Below, in pieces: positions 57,341 through 64,000 of a DNA stretch of 64,000 nucleotides. Origin of the DNA: Cryptomeria japonica (taxonomy: Eukaryota > Streptophyta > Pinopsida > Cupressales > Cupressaceae); contig NC_081415.1 of NCBI RefSeq assembly GCF_030272615.1, positions 600,555,644-600,619,643 of the forward strand, in the 5' to 3' direction. Every line of letters starts with the position of its first letter. The first letter of the stretch is position 1. The notes below the pieces were generated by a model. It was not told the DNA's origin. It made no database searches and saw only the letters and a program-made list of their open reading frames with translations. Position numbers and translations under genes: made by a program.

Positions 57341-58702
57341 GTGGATGAGGAAGGCATTACTGATTCTGATGATGAACCGATAGAAGACTCTGCTAGTGGA
57401 TTCAGCAATGGGAAGGAATGGGTATTCCTGGCTATCAAGGAAGATTATCCGACACTGGAAGAGAATGTATCTAAAGAGAAGGCACTTGCTGCTAAAATTG
57501 AAGACAAGGATGAATGGGTAATTGACAGTGGTTACTCACATCATATGACTGGAGATAAAGGGAAGTTTTTGTATTTGCAAGAATTTGATGGTGGTCTAGT
57601 TAGATTTGGAGATGACAAAGCATGTATGATCAAAGGAAAAGGAACTATGTCATTAGATGGTAAGAACAATACTGATAATGTTTATTATGTTGAAGGTCTA
57701 AGACATAATCTTTTGAGTGTAGGACAATTGGTAGATAAGGGATTTCAATTACAGTTCAAGGATGGAAAATGCAAAATCATTAACAGATTTGGCTTGGAGA
57801 TTGCAACCGGTACACAGACACAAGGTAATATATTTCATTTGAACTCCGGTGAGAAGACATGTTTGATTGTACAGATTGATGAGAGTTGGATATGGCATAA
57901 AAGGTTGTGTCATGTGAATTTTGATTGCATTGTGAAAATCAATTCAACTAAGGCAGTTAGGGATATACCTAAGATTATGAAGCTATATAATCCGGTATGT
58001 AAAGAATGTCAAATGGGTAAACGGGTCAGAACCTCTTTTAGGAGTATACAAGATAAATCAAATGATGTTCTTGATCTTATTCATACTGATTTGTGTGGCC
58101 CTGCTAGAGTTAAAAGTTTTCAAGGTGATAGATATTTCATGCTAATCATTGATGATTATTCTAGAATGACGTGGGTTACTTTTCTGAAAGAAAAATCCAA
58201 AGCATTTGAAAAGTTTAAAATGTTTAAGGCTAAAGTGGAAACTGAGACATGATTGAAGATTAAGTGTTTGAGATCAGATCATGTTGGAAAATTCACATCC
58301 GACGAGTGTAATAACTTTTGTGACAAGCATGGTATAAGAAGACAATTTTCTGCTCGCCGGACACCTCAACAGAATGGAGTTGTGGAAAGGAAGAACAAAA
58401 CTATCTTGCATGCTACTAGAACAATTATGATGGAAGCTAGTCTACCTCATATCTACTGGAGAGAAGCAATGAGTACAACAGTTTACACATTCAATAGAGT
58501 ACATATCAAAGGAGAAACCAGTAAGACACCTTATGAATTATGGTTTGGCAATACACCTACAGTTAAGTATTTCAAAAATTTTGGTAGTAAATGTTATATC
58601 AAGAGAGATGATGTCATTGGGAAATTTGATCCTTGATGTGATGAAGGTATATTTCTTGGTTATTCTAATGAAAGCAAAGCATATAGATGTTATAACAAGA
58701 GA
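57341..58702 (+). pseudogene. pol: Protease and integrase of copia B
   Basis: The protease retains D-S-G in WVIDSGYSHHMTGDKGKF. The zinc region WIWHKRLCHVNFD...CKECQMGK is followed by the integrase core: LIHTDLCGPARV (Asp), LRSDHVGKF (Asp) and NGVVERKN (Glu), so the triad is intact although GGE has become VGK. TGA stops interrupt at 58250-58252 and 58634-58636. The latter stands where related elements carry Arg, a change a single C-to-T in CGA would give. The short minus frame at 58538-58759 is a shadow. Confidence 0.85.
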
Positions 58703-60563
58703 TTGCAAAGAATTGTGGATAGTGCTAATGTCAAAGTGGATGAGTTGAACAAAAGTCAAATCAGAGTTTATGAGAAGGAATCAACAACGGAAATGATTAT
58801 ATCTAAACCGGTAGCACCTTTACTGGAACAGAGAGTTGAACGAGTTGCTTCGGCAGTATCAGAGAATTCTACAGTAACTGAAGAACAGGGAAGAGGAACA
58901 AAAAGTCAGAAGACTCCTAGGTATGTGAGATTGAATCATTCAAAAGATCAGATCATTGGGGATAAGAGCAATGGAGTGATGACAAGAAGAAGACTGGAAA
59001 CTAATGAGGTATGTTTAATTTCACAAGTTGAACTGGTATCACTAATTGAGGCATGTAAATATGAACATTGGTTGAAAGCTATGGAAGAAGAATTAGATCA
59101 GATTGAGAAAAAACACACATGGACTTTGGTTCCCTGAGCTAAAAATAAAAATGTTATTGAAACTAAATGGGTTTTTAGGAATAAATTGAATGAGGATGGT
59201 CAAGTTATAAGGAATAAGGCTAGATTGGTTTGTAAAGGATATTCTCAGAAGGAAGCAACTGATTATAGAGAGACTGTTGCACTTGTAGCTAGGATTGAAG
59301 CTATAAGATTATTTCTTGCCTATGCTGCTTATAAAAACTACAAGGTTTATCAGATGGATGTTAAATGTGCATTTTTGAATGGGGATCTTGATGAGAAAGT
59401 TTATATTGAGAAACCTAATGGTTTTTCACTATCAGATGATACATATATGGTTTGCAGGTTAAGGAAAACTTTATATGGATTAAAACAAGCACCTAGAGCT
59501 TGGTATGCAAGGTTGGATAAATATCTTTTGAAGCTTGGTTTTACTAAGGGCACTGCTGACAGTAATTTATATTATAAGATCGTTGATGATGATATACTAA
59601 TTATTGAAGTATTTGTTGATGACATTATTTTTGGAGGTGAAGATAAGTTATGCATATAATTTTCTAAGAATATGGAGAAATAATTTGAGATGTCTATAAT
59701 TGGTAAGATGAAATTTTTATTAGGTTTGCCGATTACTCAGACCGACAAATGTATTTTCATCTGTCAAACTAAATATGCTAAGGAATTGTTGAAGAAATTT
59801 GGTATGGGAGATTCTAAACCGGTAAGTACTCATATGGTTACAAGTGAGAAATTGACAAGAAAAAAATGTTTCTACATCGGTAAATCCTACAAGATACAAA
59901 TCTATGATTGGAGGTCTGTTTTATTTGACTCAGACTAAGCCTGACATTATGAATGTTGTTTTTATTGTTTCAAGATTTCAGAGTGATCCTAGAGAAAGTC
60001 ATGGGATGGCGGTGAAAAGGATTTTTAGATACTTGCAAGGTACATCAGAATATGGCTTGTGGTACCCTAAGGATGATAACTTTACTTTATGTGCATATAC
60101 AGATGTTGATTGGGCTAGAGATGTTGATGACCAGAAAGTACTTCCGGTGGAGCTTTTTCTTGGAAAGAAATTGGTTTCATTGATAAGCAAGAAACAATCA
60201 TGTACTTATTTATCTACTGCTGAAGCTAAGTATGTTTCTGCTGCTACTAACTGTACACAAGTTTTATGGATGAAGCAAATATTGAAGGATATAAAGGTGG
60301 ATTGTGATGCACCGATAGTTATTCACTGTGTTAACTCTGTTTCTATTGATGTATCAAAGAATCCAATATTTCATTCTAAAACAAAGCACATATCTATGAA
60401 GTATAACTTTTTGAAGGAGAAGGTGGAAGCAAATGAAGTTAGACTGGTTCATGTGAACACTAAAGAGCAGATTGCAAATATTTTCACTAAAACTTTGCCC
60501 AAGGAATCATTTGAGTACCTGAGAGATAGATTGGGAGTTTCTGCCCCTTTGACAGAGACTTGA
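58703..60563 (+). pseudogene. pol: RT and RNase H of copia B
   Basis: The pol linker (VMTRRRLETNEVC) leads to RT, with a TGA at 59135-59137. RT shows [60 protein letters not shown] and the catalytic FVDDIIFGG. Stops at 59657-59659 and about 59681-59683 and a frameshift near 59865 follow. RNase H (59904-60563) has YTDVDWARDVDD, STAEAKYVSAATNC, IHCVNSVSIDVSKNP, with Val for Asp in the CD-N motif, and ends IFTKTLPKESFEYL...LGVSAPLTET. It is the same layout as copia A. Confidence 0.9.
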
Positions 60564-60901
60564 TTGATGCGGTTTGGCATCAGTACGGTATGTACTATCA
60601 GAGATACTATTCATTCCAGCACTAATGTGGGATGCTACTGCTCAGGGGGAGTAGTCAGCTTTGTGATTTAGTGGTTTATGTTTTTTCTTTGATATTTTTG
60701 TCAGAACTCTAGCATTGATGTGAATAAGAAGAAGAAATTCAAATCTTTACAGAGATATTAATCATAGGGGGAGATATTGATATTCAGAGCTGCATGCAGG
60801 ATATTGTTAGCTGTCTTCCATTGGGGGAGACTTGTTTGGCATTTCTTGGTACTTAGATGTTTTTCACATCTAGTGTTGCCATCAATGCCAAAGGGGGAGA
60901 T
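60564..60901 (+). promoter_or_regulatory. 3' untranslated region with four purine tracts
   Basis: Purine-rich GGGGGAG tracts occur at 60645-60652, 60766-60773, 60823-60831 and 60890-60900. The last touches the 3' LTR and is the functional polypurine tract by position. The phrase CATCAATGCCAAAGGGGGAG before it also occurs in element A (rc near 39849-39875), showing family conservation of this end. Confidence 0.6.
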
Positions 60902-61522
60902 TGTTGGCCATTTGGTGGAATTGATTATGTGTTTCACTGATGTTTTGTCATTGATGCCAACACTAGCTGTTTGGATGCTTTACCGATACCCTTCTGGTCC
61001 TGGTAGGTTGAGTGGATTTTGGTTAACTTGGATTCGGCATGATCCAATAGGCTCTGATATAGTCTGGTGATGGAATTAGCTTGTTCATGATACTCATGCT
61101 CATATTTGGCCAGTTGGTTTTGGTCTGGTAATCGAATGATATCCTGCTTGCCTAGAATCTTGGTTTCTATTTTCAACGAGGGTTTCACTAGCAGAGCTTT
61201 TGGTGGAGATATTTTATGAATTGCATAAGTGGTGTTGGTATAGCCTTTGGTGAAGTTTCAGGATGTTGTTGGTGATCATGTTCGAGACTTGGCGGATGAA
61301 GATCATTGCTGAAGTGTATGGACCTATACTTAGTCCCAGTTGATCTAGGTTATGGATCGACTTTAATGTAACGAGTGGATAGGACCTATTGATGTGTTTT
61401 CATGATGTCTTATGTGTTGGCTATTATTTGTTTGTCCTAAGACTGACACAGTTTATAATTAAGTAATTGGTTTATTGTTTGATGGCTGACCTGATTGTTT
61501 ATGGTCGAGGGTTTGTATTTAT

Positions 61523-61527
61523 AGATG
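61523..61527. repeat. Target-site duplication AGATG, left copy
   Basis: AGATG here and at 63424-63428 flank the 1896-bp insertion; the unsplit 5' LTR has only one AGATG at the corresponding place (55686-55690). Confidence 0.9.
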
Positions 61528-63423
61528 TGTTAGTGAATAGATTTGTCCTTCAAAAATGAATATGCAAATTAACTCCTGATGCCTAGAACGAAGGAAAAAA
61601 AGAACTAACAGTTGGATCGATTATCATGGGATTGATAATCTTCCTCTAAAATTAATAGGGTACAGCTCCCTAGTCAGATGTTCAATAAATTAATTGGTTT
61701 TAAACCAGACATTTGCTTTTAACCGGAAAGCAAATAAAGGCACTAACACCTACTCATAACCATGAAGTAAATGTGAAGAGGACTGAATACTAAATAAAGT
61801 GAATGCAGGAAAAAGAAAACACAGTTCATATTCCCAACACCCATAGAAAATAACTAAAGAGGTAGGAGCACATATCCTTCCCAAGAGGTAACTCAATCTG
61901 AAAATAAAATTTCAGAATTAATCACATCTACAGCTTGTCATGACAAGAATGGTACTAAAAAATAATATTAATGAGACAAAGCTCAATAAAATCTGAAGAC
62001 AACAATAAAGAATTCGAAGACTCCTGAATGCCTTCTCCATTCCTTCAATATCAAAATGAGTTCCAAGACTCAAGTTTTGTACATTACAATTGTAGGCAAA
62101 GAAAACATGCCCCCTGCTATGATTAAAATCTCAGAAATTATTGCCCTTTTCTGTAGCACACAAAATGCTAGAAAAAGAACCCTGCTTTTCCCTTTCTTTT
62201 GCATATTTATCCTTCTTTTCCTCTCGGTGAGACACTTTCAGTTCCAAAAATTGAATCTTGACATATCATATGCTGACAGCTGGATATAAACAACTGTCTT
62301 CATTCTTTCAACACTTTCTTGGATTCAATGTAATCTTTAATCATAATGTTTTAATCTGAAAATATTATAACTTAAAATACATAAGCTTTATGAATTAATT
62401 ATGGGCTCCATCGTTGCAAATACAAGTTGTGCCTTGTTAATATTTGAAGACAAGAAACTCGGTTGCTGTTGGTCACCTTGGACAGACCTGCATTCAGTCA
62501 ACCATATCTTTTGAAGGAGACATAATTCGGTTAATCACTCTAGTGGAAATGTGCACAACTTGTCTATGCACAACATATCCAAACATGGGAAAATTCCAAC
62601 GGTGGAATGAAAAGATATTCCCCCCACAACATGATGGTTTTTCTGTCACAAAAATCAGAAAATGTTCTTTGTTGTAGACTTGTATTATGTTAAGTGTATC
62701 TTGCAGACCAGATTGAATTTCCACAATTCCTTTGGTGAGAAATTATAAAAGTAGGTTTCATAAAACATATCCAAAATCCAGCTTGATCGAATGATTGAAG
62801 TGAGGGATATACCCCCTGCATAGAGACTAATTTTGCTATCTCAGAAAATTTGTATTTACAGGCTGCATTGAAATTTATAAACATTCTTCGTGCTAACTCT
62901 TTCACAATCCTCTATGAAAAATAATCAATTGCTGCCTAAGTAAATGGTGAATCAATATTCCTCTTCCAAAATTTTGTTGGTTGACCAAATTTGTCCACTG
63001 ATTGCTTTACCTCTCCATTTTGGTTGTGCGTTGAACCTTTGAACTTCATTGAACATGTTGAACATCCCTGAACTGTTTGAACTAAGTTCAAATGGTTCAC
63101 AACCCAAAAAAAGAGGATATGAAACATCACCCGCGACCGTGAAGTAGAACTGCTGCAAAAAACTTGGGTGAGCGTTAGTCTGAAAATCTCTTAGACACCA
63201 CTTAGAACCTAAGAAACCTAAATGAACACTATGAACTCTATTCAAAATGGTTCAAAGGGTTCATGAGGTTCAACAAACCATTGAAACTTAACAATAATGA
63301 TCTAGAAATGATTTACAAGTGGATTAGGGATTGAACCAACAAATTTTAAACAAGACAAGGACTCAACTAAAAATTTTGCAAGGCGACTCACTCTTGTTAT
63401 GAGGGATGAATGACAAGATAACA
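61528..63423. mobile_element. 1896-bp TG..CA insertion, probably a solo LTR
   Basis: Begins TGTTAGTG and ends GATAACA (terminal inverted repeat TGTTA/TAACA) with perfect 5-bp target duplication AGATG. No internal direct repeats, primer-binding site or polypurine tract were found by eye, and no frame matches a known protein. The longest minus frame (63245-62952) is not recognised. This fits a solo LTR of a long-LTR element, possibly Ty3-type, although orientation is unknown. It sits four bases past the TATA box of the copia B LTR. A run of TTGAAC/GTTCAA motifs lies at about 63025-63100 and 63225-63280. Confidence 0.7.
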
Positions 63424-64000
63424 AGATGTAAGATTTCATTGTAGATTATCATGGTTATTGTTAGAGATCATGGTCAAGGAATATAATGTGCGAATAATGT
63501 AATATCAATCAAGCAGAGGAGTTGGTTGATCATTGGAGATCGAATTGGGTTTGTGTAAGAGGACTTAGTCCTCTGATATTGAGCTTAACCGAAACTGTAC
63601 TCAGGCATGGGAGATGTTATCTTTTGCAGTTCAACACTTCTTCGGATTGTAGTATGGATTTATATGTAGTCAGTGAGGCTCCTTTTGTGATGAGTAGTGC
63701 GCTCTAGGCTGTTGGTCTTACTGAAAGTGCAGGTCCCTCAATTGTAATTCACATACTTACTACATAAGTATTATCTGACTATGGATAGGCTTCCCACCGT
63801 GGTTTTTCCCCTTACTGGGTTTTCCACGTACAAATCTTGGTGTCATGTGGATGGTATTTATTCTATGATTATTGTTTATGCTTAATTGGTTTATCTGCTA
63901 TTCCGGTATTAATGTTTTGGGATCTGGTATTAAAGTTTAAATTGCTAATGGTTTCGGTAATCTATGACAACTGATTCACCCCCCCTCTGAGTTGTCTTTC

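Larger units (their letters stand above)
55067..64000 (+). mobile_element. Ty1/copia element B, decayed, runs off right edge
   Basis: A plus-strand copia element related to A by pol sequence and LTR ends. The 5' LTR is 55067-56283, coding region 56341-60563, polypurine tract 60890-60900, and 3' LTR from 60902 past 64000. The 3' LTR is split by an 1896-bp insertion at 61528-63423. At least six stop codons and three frameshifts make the copy dead. A and B lie in opposite orientation on either side of an AT-rich spacer. Confidence 0.9.
60902..64000 (+). repeat. 3' LTR of copia B, interrupted and cut by window edge
   Basis: The two parts, 60902-61527 and 63429-64000, align continuously with 55067-56283; AGATG (61523-61527, 63424-63428) is duplicated by the insertion. 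The missing end is about 20-30 bp past the window. The frame at 63522-63707 and the others are shadows. Confidence 0.9.

Overview
The window is plant nuclear DNA made almost entirely of LTR retrotransposons in various states of decay, several of them nested. I found no intact host gene, rRNA or tRNA gene. The density of Ty1/copia and Ty3/gypsy elements, plant-type primer-binding sites and AT-rich degraded spacers point to a seed plant with a large repeat-rich genome. A conifer or other gymnosperm is my best guess, but this is inference and no species can be named.

Layout. 1-1512: putative Ty3-type LTR (minus strand) running off the left edge, inserted in a copia element whose 5' LTR is 1765-2285 (minus); that copia in turn interrupts a Ty3/gypsy gag (2318-3796, minus) with its leader and primer-binding site. 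4878-8570: a degraded minus-strand gene of about 800 codons that I do not recognise, split by a plus-strand solo LTR (6777-8020). 9497-21371: a complete but decayed Ty3/gypsy element (minus) with TSD TGTCT and LTRs of 2.8-2.9 kb. Its U3 regions hold a dense array of near-perfect palindromes, and its pol has an archaeal-type RNase H between protease and reverse transcriptase. 22200-23619: a second unrecognised degraded minus-strand gene. 26153-33801: an old plus-strand gypsy relic with gag and protease only; a very small LTR element (32180-32558, 379 bp) sits between its polypurine tract and its 3' LTR. 34150-34770: a chromovirus-like gag relic. 37500-38260: a degenerate repeat field.

38363-52004: a decayed Ty1/copia element (family A, minus) into whose reverse transcriptase a young full-length copia element of another family (40879-47261, TSD TAGAC, two 662-bp LTRs almost identical) has jumped. 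The young element has a 1373-codon gag-pol with a single in-frame TAG. 55067-64000+: a copia element of family B (plus), related to A, full of stops and frameshifts. Its 3' LTR is split just downstream of the TATA box by a 1896-bp TG..CA insertion with TSD AGATG, probably a large solo LTR.

How the parts relate. The insertions give a relative history. Oldest are the gag-protease relic, the chromovirus gag relic and the two unknown genes. Then came gypsy C and copia A and B. Late events are the solo-LTR insertion into B and, most recently, the young copia inside A. None of the elements looks fully autonomous as it stands; the young copia is one stop codon short of it. The most unusual structures are the palindrome array of gypsy C, its domain order, and the minimal 379-bp LTR element.
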